A stretch of DNA of 58,979 bases from Nemertoderma westbladi (Eukaryota; Xenacoelomorpha; Nemertodermatida; Nemertodermatidae), in assembly GCA_032718475.1 (NCBI GenBank), contig JAUCBJ010007968.1, forward strand, positions 1 through 58,979, written 5' to 3'. The notes under the pieces are model-generated. The model saw nothing but the letters and a program-made list of their open reading frames with translations, had not been told where the DNA came from and searched no databases. The translations under genes were made by a program, and so were the position numbers. Numbering within the stretch: position 1 is the stretch's first letter; each line of letters starts with the position of its first letter. Positions 12,801-22,234 of the stretch are shown here, piece by piece.

Positions 12801-12828
12801 TCTCGATTACAGTTTATAGGCCTATGTT
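9820..12828. other. AT-rich non-coding region
   Basis: About 3 kb with no recognisable gene on either strand. Open frames here are short and of biased composition. The only distinctive element is the 36-bp hairpin relative at 10814-10849. Confidence 0.6.
10814..10849. repeat. 36-bp near-copy of one arm plus loop of the 40.1-kb hairpin
   Basis: This segment matches the reverse complement of 40086-40121 at 33 of 36 positions. It includes the loop and one arm ending GAAAGCGCGAAC; the second arm is absent here. The two sites therefore form an inverted repeat 29 kb apart. Confidence 0.8.
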
Positions 12829-13050
12829 TCAAGGAGGGTTCCTCTCGGCAGGGACCGTAAAGTTTGTGTCGGTGACTAGAAGGAATTCGTCTATTAGAGA
12901 TACAGTTTCATCGCTGAGTATATCTCGCCAAGCGAAGTAAATAATAACAGACCCAAGGACTATGAACGTAAGAAGGGACACCGTCAGGCATATCTTCGCT
13001 AGCTTGGCGTTCTTAGAAGAATAATGCTCGATATAAGGACCACAATGCAT
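12829..13050 (-). CDS. Small predicted single-pass membrane protein (uncertain)
   Basis: A 73-residue frame starts with ATG at 13050. A short polar N-terminus with several Lys residues is followed by one hydrophobic segment (about residues 21-41, ICLTVSLLTFIVLGSVIIYF) and a more acidic tail with one NFT glycosylation sequon. That layout suits a type II membrane protein or a first exon of one. The surroundings are AT-rich and gene-free, no family is recognised, and chance cannot be excluded. Confidence 0.3.
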   Translation of the reverse strand: MHCGPYIEHYSSKNAKLAKICLTVSLLTFIVLGSVIIYFAWRDILSDETVSLIDEFLLVTDTNFTVPAERNPP

Positions 13051-14300
13051 TGTCTGATTCTGGATTGTTTCTGGATTATATAGTAGTAAAGCAGTAAAGG
13101 TTCAATAAGTCGGTCTCCCCACTCCGCGGAAATCAGCAGTGCGGAGGGCCAATACTGCAATAGGCAACCGAATGCCGTGCGACAACGAAGTCTCGAGTTC
13201 GTTACCTTACCCGGTCTGCCGGTACCGGTTACTATCGAAGATGTAGGCTAAGTTTATAGATTCCAGATTCCGGGCATTGGCATCGGGGTATACCAGTATA
13301 CCGGTACACTGGTATAGCGGTACCAATTCTGAATTGAATTAGAACTACTGAACTATACTATACCAGTATACTGCTGTACACTACTACTGCTACAGGCCTG
13401 AAAACAATGCAGAAAGACTCTTTTTGTCAGCTTGTCCAGTTCAGCAGTTGTCCTATTGTCGGACAGTGCTGTCTGACTGTAGTACAGAGTACAGTAGTAC
13501 CGGTAGGTGGTAAGGCAGTAAGGGTAGGCCTACCCTTTTTGTATTGTTGTCAAGGCAGCAAGGCTGCAAGGACTACTATCAGACTATGGCTGTATGGGTG
13601 TAATGTCTGAATGTTGTAGCAGACTGTATAGTAACTGCAGTAACTGGCCCTCAATAGGCTTCCTGGAAAACAGCAACAGCGCAACAGCACAACAGCGCAA
13701 CGGCACAACAGCTCTATAACCAATGGGCAGCAATGGCGCAACAGCGCAACAACCTAAGATTGGTTTATACATTCCACTCTAATTCCATTGGCTTGTACAT
13801 TCTGTTGCGTTCTATGGCATTCCATTTCTGTAGCGCTGATGGCGCAACAGAGTAATAAATAATGCAAGGTAATGCACGTTCTAAAAGGGATGCGACCTAT
13901 AACAATCCTAGTACCAATATGGAACTCACTTCCCAGTGACGTTATCGAATCAGTAAGTGTTAAGTCCTTTTGTGACAAACTTAAAACTTGTAATTTATTA
14001 GAACATTGCCATTTCAATAGATTCGATTAATTAGGACGCATGATCATTCATTTATTTTTAGTTTCTACTCAGTATGCCTAAAGTTTTGTCCTTATAAAAC
14101 ATAAAATGATTTTTATAGAAGAGTGAACAGTTATTGATGGCGTGTGGTTATTTGTAATTATTGCTGTTTCTAATTCAGTGTATTTAAATGTAAATTGTTG
14201 ATTTCGTTAGTTATTTGTTTTATTTTATAATTTTAATAAAAAGAGAGTTCAATTCAATTCAATCCAATGCAGAGATATACCGAGCTAAAACCGTCCTATA
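13051..14300. other. Non-coding; CAG/ACAGC-rich and ACCGGT-rich stretches
   Basis: No gene seen. Low-complexity ACAGCGCAACAG-type repeats occupy about 13.66-13.75 kb, and ACCGGTA motifs recur at 13.2-13.5 kb, as elsewhere in this genome. Confidence 0.5.
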
Positions 14301-14709
14301 TGTGACAGGATCCGAGAATCCTGATTTATCCGGTGTCTTATCTACGCGCCCCCGCCGTGTGTGTGTGAAAAAGTGTTCTGGGGTTGTTGACTGATCGGTA
14401 TGTATAAATATAGAATATAATATAGAATCAGAATTAGATATAACACAGTTGATTGATGACTGACCAAGTGTACCGGTAAAATAGCTGAATAATGGTGGTG
14501 GCAGTAGACGGAGACGGTGATAAGAGTTCCGGTACTGCCCTAACTAACTGACTTACTAGAGTGAATGAAATGACACAATAACTGGTAATATATTGCACTA
14601 GTTGGCCGTATTACATTACTCAGTGGATGCCTTCCCCCCATTGGCTAATAACTCACTTCACGCCATCCCATCTCTCTGGGAGTGCTTCCCCTGCTACTGT
14701 CACTCTCTC

Positions 14710-15268
14710 TGTGACGGGATCCGAGGATCCCGGTTTATCCAGTGTTGTTTATGTACGCGTCAGCCGCACCGTGTGATGGAAAAAGAGTTTGTTGTTGTTC
14801 CAATATTTGATACATAAATAATATAGATGATAGCAGATAATGACAGAATGAGATAACACAGTACTGACCGGTAAAATAGGATAACTATTGGTGACGGCGG
14901 TGACGGTCTTAAACTATCACCGTACTGCCGTGACTGTACTGAGATAACTGAAGTGAATAACTAAACATCAACCGGTAATATACTCTAGGTTGGCCGTATT
15001 ACTCAGCTGATGCCCTGCTGTCCCCCCATTGGCTAGTAACCTAATTCTCGCCCTGAACTTTGTGGGAGTGTTTCCCCCCCCCCCCCCCCCCCCGCTGCTG
15101 TTACTCTCTCTCCTTGACCTCTAACCTCTATTGTCTGAGGCCCTTTGGGGTTTGTCGTCCCCGCTTATTGGGGTGACACGAGGTTGATTGGTAATCAACC
15201 TCGTGCTCCCAATATTGCTTAAAGCCAACTTTGTGTGGGCCTGGTTAGCGGAATTGAATACGCTAACA
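14710..15268 (-). repeat. 3' LTR of element A (559 bp)
   Basis: Plus-strand reading begins TGTGACGGGATCC and ends ACGCTAACA. It is almost identical to 19888-21891 outside that copy's LINE insertion. A run of 20 C sits at 15074-15093. A strong inverted repeat, CGAGGTTGATTGG/CCAATCAACCTCG type, lies at about 15180-15204. Confidence 0.85.
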
Positions 15269-15282
15269 CTCCCCCCCCATGG
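15269..15282 (-). promoter_or_regulatory. Polypurine tract before the 3' LTR of element A
   Basis: On the minus strand GGGGGGGGAG abuts the LTR start TGTTAGCG. This is the expected plus-strand priming site for an LTR element read from right to left and fixes its orientation. Confidence 0.7.
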
Positions 15283-16091
15283 TATCTTCCCGGTGAGAAG
15301 ATAGCATCCACCTTTAGTGCGCTACAATTCCGCTGGATCCCGATCTACTATCGGGTGTGGGGTGGAACTATTTTCTTCGGAGCCGGCTTTCCAGGCCGCT
15401 CCCTATGGGTATGATATCGCTACCCCGTTTTCCTGGCGTCCTGTGTCGGGCCGATCGTGACTTCCTCTCACACGACTTTTGTTTCCCCAACACTTTCACC
15501 GCTAACTCCGCTCCACTTTCACCCTAACTCTTCCATACTCTCGGACCTCCTCATCCCTCACTCTGCCTCTTGCTTCTCCCCCCCACACTTGAATTGCACC
15601 CGCATTCTCTCCGCGCGCCTCCACACCACCTCTCGCTAACTCTCTTGCGTTCTCATCTCACACTCTTCTCACATTCCCCTCATACTCCTCTCATACTCCT
15701 CACTCTTCACGCCTGTGGTCCCATCAAGTGCCCCTCCTACTCATATCCCGGTAGTGCCTATCTGCACGATTCTTATCCAGCAGGATACGAGCTTTCACAA
15801 TAAATCCTGAACTCCGCCCTGTTGTTTAATGACCACGCACTTATCGGGTCCCACGCATGTGCGCTCATGTTACTGGGAGCCGTCTAAGTCCCGTCCTGTC
15901 GCCCTAGTCAATTAGTCCCCAGTCCCAGTAGCTAATTGGAAAAAGGTTGTGCTTGACTACGGTACATACTGTATAATATATATACGAATATTATATAATT
16001 ATTATAAGATTATAATTATTGTTATTATATATATTATATTATAAGCTCGTCTACATAACGCGTTTCATTCATACTACTCACTACTCTCTCT
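15283..16091. other. Internal non-coding part of element A
   Basis: Pyrimidine-rich (CT-biased on the plus strand) sequence with no supported gene. Open frames at 15457-15803 are low-complexity Ser/Leu/Pro/His translations of that bias. An ATATTATAA-rich stretch lies at about 15970-16045. Confidence 0.5.
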
Positions 16092-16325
16092 TCACCTTCC
16101 TCGCCTGGCGACTTCTTCCAGTCGCTTCCCCTCAAGTCTATCTGCTTCCGGCTTCTCCCACCTCTGATATGTGTATCCACCTCCCTGTCTACTAGATGCC
16201 GGCTGTTGTATTACACCGACTCGCCCTCCAGCCCCGGGTGGTCTACCAGACCTCCGAAGGCCCTTCTGTAGTTTTGAGGTGATCCTGATATTCTTAACTT
16301 TTATTTTTAATTTTGTCTTACCCAT
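16092..16325 (-). pseudogene. Remnant of the exonuclease/zinc-knuckle ORF in element A
   Basis: This segment is homologous to about 23650-23840 of element B. Shared peptide pieces are a GLVDHPGL-type stretch (read in a neighbouring frame here), YQR followed by E, EADR and KRLEE. At the position where B has YQR then TGA, this copy has YQRW (TGG), so the TGA in B is a nonsense change from Trp. A frameshift lies within the fragment. Only the boundary between the folded N-terminal part and the charged helix of the ORF is left; the exonuclease motifs and zinc knuckles are deleted. Confidence 0.65.
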
Positions 16326-16369
16326 GTTCCCCCTGTCTGCGCTATTATCCTATCTGCCCTTTCTAGCTA

Positions 16370-17400
16370 CTACTTCTACGGTATCTACTCTCTTACTGCT
16401 AACTCTACTGATTCCACTAGTTCTACTAACTCTGCTAACTAGCTCTACTAACTCTACTCCACTAGCTCTACTAACTCTACTCCACTAGCTCTACTAACTC
16501 CTTAGCTCTCTAACTCTATTGACTAGCTCTACTAACTCTACTCCACTAGCTCTACTAACTCCTTAGCTCTCTAACTCTATTGACTAGCTCTACTAACTCT
16601 ACTCCACTAGCTCTACTAACTCCCTAGCTCTCTAACTCTACTGACTAGCTCTACTAACTATACTCCACTAGCTCTACTAACTCCTTCGCTCTCTAACTCT
16701 ACTGACTAGCTCTACTAACTCTACTCTACTAGCTCTACTAACTCCCTAGCTCTCTACTGACTCTCTAACTTCTACTAACTCTCTACCTCTACTAACTCTC
16801 CAACTCTCTAAATTTCTACTTCTGCCAACTCTACTGACTCTCTACCTCTGCTAACTCTACTAACTTTCTAACTAACGGTACTACGTACCCTCTTACTACT
16901 CTTACTAACTCCTCTAACTATCGGTACTACGTACCCTCTTACTACCCCTACTAACTCCTCTAGCTAAAGGTACTACGTACACTCTTACTACCCCTACTAA
17001 CTCCTCTAGCTAACGGTACTACGTACCCTCTTCCTCTACATCTACTCCCTCTACTCTATCTACATCTTCTCCTCTACTCCTACCTTATCTTACGTCTCCT
17101 CGCCTGCACGTGACGCTCTGAGTGCCGGCAAAGTGGGTATGTTAATTATGTGAACTACTACTAACTCTTACTAACCGGTACTACGTACCCTCTTACTAAC
17201 CTCTAACTCCACTAACTCTTACTAACCGGTACTACGTACCCTCTTACTAACTCTACTACCTCCACTAACTCTCTCCGGCTGCCCACTAACCACTACTACT
17301 ACTACCTCTACCCTTGCTAACCACTCTAACTCTACTACCTCCATCTACGTGACGCTTCGGTGCCCACAACCACTCTTACTACTACCTCTACTCTACATAA
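16370..17400. repeat. CTAACT-type tandem array with GGTACTACGTACC cores (element A)
   Basis: About 1 kb of degenerate CTAACTCTACT-like units. A ~49-55-bp higher-order unit (ACTAGCTCTACTAACTCC) repeats at about 16440-16750. Farther right GGTACTACGTACCCTCTTACTA recurs (about 16875-17250). The same array type separates pol from the extra ORF in element B (25.0-25.3 kb), so it is an inherited part of this family. Confidence 0.75.
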
Positions 17401-17584
17401 CTCTCTTGTGCCCGGCACCTCTTCGTGCCCGGCACCCACCCTAATTAACATACCCTGCTCTTACATCAAACACGTCATCACGCCCGTGCCCTACTTATTT
17501 CAACGCACCCCCTGTACCCTTCTCATCTCTCCCATCTTTCTCCCTCTAGCTCACCCTACTTGTTCTCCCTACGTTCTTGGTTGT

Positions 17585-19807
17585 TTATACTGCGGATATT
17601 TGTAATGGGGGAATGTCACCCTGTCCCCCCCCCCCCCCCACCGGTGTTATGTTTGGTACTGGGGCTGATGTTAATATATTGGGGCCCATCCATCTATCTG
17701 CAATATCCCCCTCAACCGGGTATTTGCATATATTGTTCTTGGTTGTTTTATTGCTATCCGCAATATCCCCGTCAACCGGGTTTTGTTTGTCCCTGGATAT
17801 TATAGTCATGCTGCTGTGCTGGTACCGGTATAGGCCTATCCACTCCTGGCCTACCTGCCGGTATGTACTCCGCGACTTCCGGGTTTAATCCCGTCGTCCG
17901 CGCTACCCTATCGCCTACATTATCTCTCCCAGCATGGCCTATGGTATGTGCAGTAAGGCCTACAGCATGTCCTGCAGTCTGTATGTGTCGCTCTGGATCA
18001 AAGTTTAACCTTCTCGAATAATCCTCCCCGCGGCTACCGTATTCTCGATCGGTAGGTATATCCCGTCAGGAAGTTTCTCTTCGACCCCCTCTACTGCTCT
18101 CGACTTTGTATCGGTACACTCTGTACCACTCTCCTGGCGTGCGGTGTGTTTCTCCGGGGCGACGGCAATCTCCCGGAGTTCGACCCCACTGACTCCCTAA
18201 CTCCATCTCTACTCCACCACTCTCCATCGCCGGGCACCGCGGCTCACCCAACTCGCCCCGCGCACTATCCGCCGACGCTTGTGGGAAATTCTCTGCCCTC
18301 CCTCTCTCGCCACTAATCTTCCGTGGTGGGGCGCCCGTAGCCCCCCCCCCCCCCACTTGCCACATCTTACTTCACTATCTCCTACTTCACTTCTATACCC
18401 CTCTCTAGTCGACGCACTGTCTCTACTGCGGCTGGGTCGATTCACCCCCGACCTCTCTCTCTACTACTGCGTGGCCTACCAGGCCCACCTCGGGTTGACT
18501 CAACCCCTCCACTCCCTGCCTACTAACTACGTTGCCTTGCAGGCTACCGTTGGCCGGACCATCTGTGTCTACATTAGTATTAATAGCCCCGTTATCAATA
18601 TTATTATTTAAATTAGAATTATTATTATTTTCTAAATTTAAATTATTATTCGAATTATTTGGATTTAAATTATTATTTAGATTATTCGTATTTAAATCAC
18701 CGGGTAAAATACTATTTCCTGTAATAAAGGTATTAGGGTTATTTACTACGGTACTATTAATATTAACGTTCCCTAATCTATTGTTATTACCCCCCCCCTC
18801 CCCGCCCTTACGGTTACACCAGTCTCGGGTCTGTCGTCCGGTCCCTGTAAGTGGGGTATTAGCAAACGTTTCTCTCTCTCCATCCTCCCGCAGACTTTGC
18901 TCGGCCAACTCTGTCTCTCTCGCAACCCTCTCAAGCCACCTCGCCTCGCACTCTTTACACTCGCTCGCCCTTCTCGCCTCACGCTCTTTACGCTGACACG
19001 CCAGATTTATTTCTGACACCCTTCTTTCTTTTGCGGAGGATGTAGCAGACTTATCGGTTGCGACGGACTCCCGTCGCCCCTCCGTCCTACTAACTTTCCC
19101 CCGCTTTCCGGGGTTCTCGCTGACCGACGAGACCGAATCCTCGGAGTTAACCTCGGATTCGCCCTCGTGTGGTCCCGCCCAACCCACTAACTTAACTCCC
19201 CTGGCATCAACTAAGTATGGCCCTATGTACACTACACCAGGCTCCATACCCCTACATCCCCACAGTTCAAACAGTTCGCTGGCAACCCCTCTCGCTCTCT
19301 CATCGGCTAGTTCTCCCTGCCCAAAGCGCACTAAGCAATCAAAATGTTTATTCGACTCACCTAGCCGCTTCTCTAGCTTCACCTGGTCCAGTCTCTCGCT
19401 CCCTCCTTAGCTTCCTTTATCTGCCTTCTCGTCGCGTTGTAGGCCCGTCGGAGCCGGTCGCTGACTCCGACGTCCTCGTCGCCGACATCCCCTCTTTCTC
19501 TCCGCTGTCCGGCGTCGTACCAGGCGGCCCCACCGTCGCCGTTCCGGTGGGCCGTCCGTCGCCCTCGGCCTGTGGCTGGCCAGCGACATCGGTACGTAGA
19601 TCGCCGTCGTGCGTCGACTCGTCTCTTCCTTCTCTCGACTCGTCTCTCCCTTCCTCGTTGTAGACGGCCCCCCTCCGCTTGGATTGCCGGGTCGTTCGTC
19701 GTCGACGAATCCGGCCTCGTGGGTCGATACCGTCTCGCCGTGGCCTCACGGATCGTTAGGTCATCGTCCGGGGTCCGCGGCGGTGTCGTCTCTCTTTCTC
19801 GACTCAT
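17585..19807 (-). pseudogene. Gag N-terminal region of element A (frameshifted)
   Basis: Coding on the minus strand starts with ATG at 19807, about 80 bp inside the 5' LTR. The first 142-residue frame is Arg-rich and acidic-patch-rich. It ends at TGA 19379 where a second frame overlaps by 4 nt and runs to 18423 (RFGQGELADERARG, charged ARRASECKECEARW region, then a long Asn-rich stretch at about residues 190-260). Further frame changes occur at about 18.43 kb and at the C run 18341-18354, then YVE-type coding continues to HAGRDNVGDRVARTTGLN (about 17.9 kb) and GGGGQGDIPP (about 17.62 kb). The last ~350 bp match the start of Gag in element B, which shows that this long region is an N-terminal Gag extension. 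Function is presumed capsid/nucleic-acid binding; the frame changes may be decay or slippage at C runs. Confidence 0.55.
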
Positions 19808-20168
19808 CTTTGGTCTTCTGTTTGGCAGTCACAGTTCGTCTTGGGCAGTCCTTAGAGTTTAAGACTCTAAGAATGTGAGTTTAAGACTGTGACGGGATCC
19901 GAGGATCCTGGTTTATCCGGTGTTGTTTATGTACGCGTCAGCCACACCGTGTGATGGAAAAAGAGTTTGTTGTTGTTCCAATATTTGATACATAAATAAT
20001 ATAGATGATAGCAGATAATGACAGAATGAGATAACACATTACTGACCGGTAAAATAGGATAACAATTGGTGACGGCGGTGACGGTCTTAAACTGTCACCG
20101 TACTGCCGTGACTGTACTGAGATAAATGAAGTGAATAACTAAACATCAACCGGTAATATACTCTAGGT

Positions 20169-21481
20169 TTAATCGAAAAGCGACTCCGAGGTCTCGTTTC
20201 CAAACGAATACCCCCCGAACAGTACGGCTTCAGTACCAGGAAATCTACCTCAATGCCTCTAAGTCAGTTTATTAATAAAATTCATAGCAATTTGTCATAC
20301 CCTCGAAAACCATTGTATGCGGTTTATGTCGATTTCCGCAAAGCTTTTGATTCGGTCCCCAGGTCTAAACTACTCTTAAAGTTATGGTTTGATTTTAATA
20401 TTCGTGGTTCACTTTTTAACATCATTAAATCGATTTTAAGTCCTAATTATATAGTAATTTCAGATGGCCTCCGTAATTCTAGAATTATAAAACAAGTGCG
20501 TGGGGTTTTACAAGGAGACAGCTTGAGCCCTTTCCTGTTCGTAATTTTTATTTACGATATTGTGAAGTTTATACGTGATATTACCGTCAAGATTGGGGAA
20601 TTATTTATATTATTATTTGCGGATGATTTGCTATTTTATGGCGACTCCCGTGAGGTAGTGCAAGCTGGTTTAAATGCAACTGCTAATTGGGCCCGGGAAA
20701 ACGGTCTTGAAGTAAATCTTACAAAGACTTCCGTAATGAAATTTAGGAGAGGTGGCCGACTGTCCGCTCAGGATAAATTTTTCTACAACGGAAACGAGGT
20801 GAAAATAGAAAAGTCTTATAAATATTTGGGAGTCACATTTCACATCCGTCCTTGAAATTCACAAAGCACATAAATATAATAGTCTGCAAATCACTTTCCA
20901 CAATACGGTCAATCCAGAAACCACATCTACTATCTATTAGCACAGCTAAAAAGCTTTTTTCCTTAAAAGTAACACCGATAGTTATGTATGGACTTCGCGA
21001 AATTTGGCCTTTCTTGTCAGTCAACAACCTTCATAGTATCGATAAAATCCAAGCTGCTTTCCTCAAAAGAGTACTTTCAGTTCACAAATCGTCTAGGAAT
21101 CGGCTAGTTCACGCTCTCTGTGATTCGCGAAATCTTTCTATGGTACTTAAAGGTCAACTAAATTTAACAGACACGGATGTATTCAAAAAATACACCGCTG
21201 AAGTCGAAGACAAAACTCGTGAAATCCCAGTAGAGTTCTGGAACAGTATCGCGTTCATAAATCGCAGTTGGACAATCGCAAATTGTCGTAAGAGGCACAC
21301 CATAACCCGCTTTGCTCTTCACGGTTTCCATTTCCGAATTTGTACATCCAGACCCACAGAATTTCATGAGGCGGGGAATGACTGTGTATGTAGTCTCTGC
21401 GGGAGGCCGGCGGACACGTACCATCTCCTTAGTTGCCCGAGCAACCACCACCCCCTTACGTACTGGGCCAACAAACTCTGA
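20169..21481 (+). pseudogene. LINE reverse transcriptase and C-terminal zinc motif (frameshifted)
   Basis: The RT frame is open from the insertion border to 20855. It has QYGFSTRKST, YVDFRKAFDSVPR (first catalytic Asp), GVLQGDSLSPFLF and the FADDLL catalytic box, then YKYLGVTF. At about 20.85 kb the frame shifts; the second part (20852-21481) carries the C-terminal domain with a Cys/His cluster C-x-C-x2-C ending HLLSC. The domain order suits the I/Jockey/CR1 side of LINEs, but I cannot place the clade firmly. No endonuclease domain remains and the frameshift prevents a full protein. Confidence 0.85.
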
Positions 21482-21613
21482 TTTAAAATTGTTTTATAAC
21501 TGTGTAAATATTTTATTATTTATGTATAGTATATTTGGATTTTACTGCTTGCTTGCTTAATGCTTATATAGTTTTACAATCGTACCATTATTTTGGTTTA
21601 ATAAATAACAATT
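20170..21613 (+). mobile_element. 5'-truncated non-LTR retrotransposon in the LTR of element A
   Basis: The insertion is bounded by a 14-bp target duplication and ends in an A-rich AATAAATAACAATT tail instead of an LTR, as expected for a LINE. Only the RT domain and the C-terminal part remain, so it is a 5'-truncated (dead-on-arrival) copy. It is younger than element A. Confidence 0.9.
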
Positions 21614-22077
21614 ATATACTCTAGGTTGGCCGTATTATTCAGCTGATGCCCTGCTGTCCCCCCATTGGCTAGTAACCTAATTCTCGCCCTGAACTTTGTG
21701 GGAGTGTTTCCCCCCCACTGCTGTTACTCTCTCTCCTTGACCTCTAACCTCTATTGTCTGAGGCCCTTTGGGGTTTGTCGTCCCCGCTTATTGGGGTGAC
21801 ATGAAGTTGATTGGTAATCAACCTCGTGCTCCCAATATTGCTTAAAGCCAACTTTGTATGGGCCTGGTTAGCGGAATTGAATACGCTAACACTACTCTCC
21901 CTCCCGGAGGTGTAACCTCTGACCCCCGCTGTGTGTGTGTTCCTTTGGGGTTTGTCGCCCCTTTTATTGGGGTGATACGAGGTTGATTGGCAATCAACCT
22001 CGTACTCCCAATATTGCTTAAAGGCCCCGCTTGGCCAACTTTGTGTGGGGTGGTTAGCGGAATTTAATACGCTAACA

Positions 22078-22110
22078 CTCCCCGCCATGCTATCTTCCCG
22101 GTGAGAAGAT
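22078..22110 (-). promoter_or_regulatory. Polypurine tract before the 3' LTR of element B
   Basis: On the minus strand GAAGATAGCATGGCGGGGAG directly precedes the LTR start TGTTAGCG. It is equivalent in position and sequence to the tract at 15269-15282 of element A, which links the two elements as one family. Confidence 0.65.
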
Positions 22111-22234
22111 AGCATCCACCTCTAGTGCGCTACAATTCCGCTGGATCCCGATCTACTATCGGGTGTGGGGTGGTATTATTTTTTTCGGAGCCGGCTTTCC
22201 AGGCTGCTTCCTATGGGTATGCTACATCGAAGTT

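Larger units (their letters stand above)
14710..21891 (-). mobile_element. LTR retrotransposon A: internally deleted relative of B inserted in B's 3' LTR
   Basis: Two near-identical LTRs (14710-15268 and 19888-21891, the latter interrupted by a LINE) bound 4.6 kb of internal sequence. On the minus strand the LTRs run TGTTAGCG...CCCGTCACA. The internal part keeps a Gag N-terminal region (19807-17585), a CTAAC-rich spacer and a small remnant of the exonuclease/zinc-knuckle ORF (16325-16092), but has no protease, RT, RNase H or integrase. It is therefore a non-autonomous deletion derivative. Flanking 5-mers are CTCTC (14705-14709) and CTACT (21892-21896), an imperfect target duplication within B's LTR. 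Confidence 0.75.
19888..21891 (-). repeat. 5' LTR of element A, split by a LINE
   Basis: LTR sequence occupies 19888-20169 and 21628-21891 (about 546 bp together). The LINE at 20170-21613 is flanked by the 14-bp duplication ATATACTCTAGGTT (20156-20169 and 21614-21627). The sequence matches LTR 14710-15268 nearly base for base, apart from C-run length and scattered substitutions. Confidence 0.85.

Noticed and set aside
15457-15803. Ser/Leu/Pro/His-rich ORFs in element A
   Set aside because: Shadows of pyrimidine bias on the non-coding strand of a minus-strand element.
16370-17400. CRISPR-like array in the CTAACT region
   Set aside because: Units are degenerate, contiguous and without unique spacers; it is a pyrimidine-rich tandem repeat in an animal-type contig.
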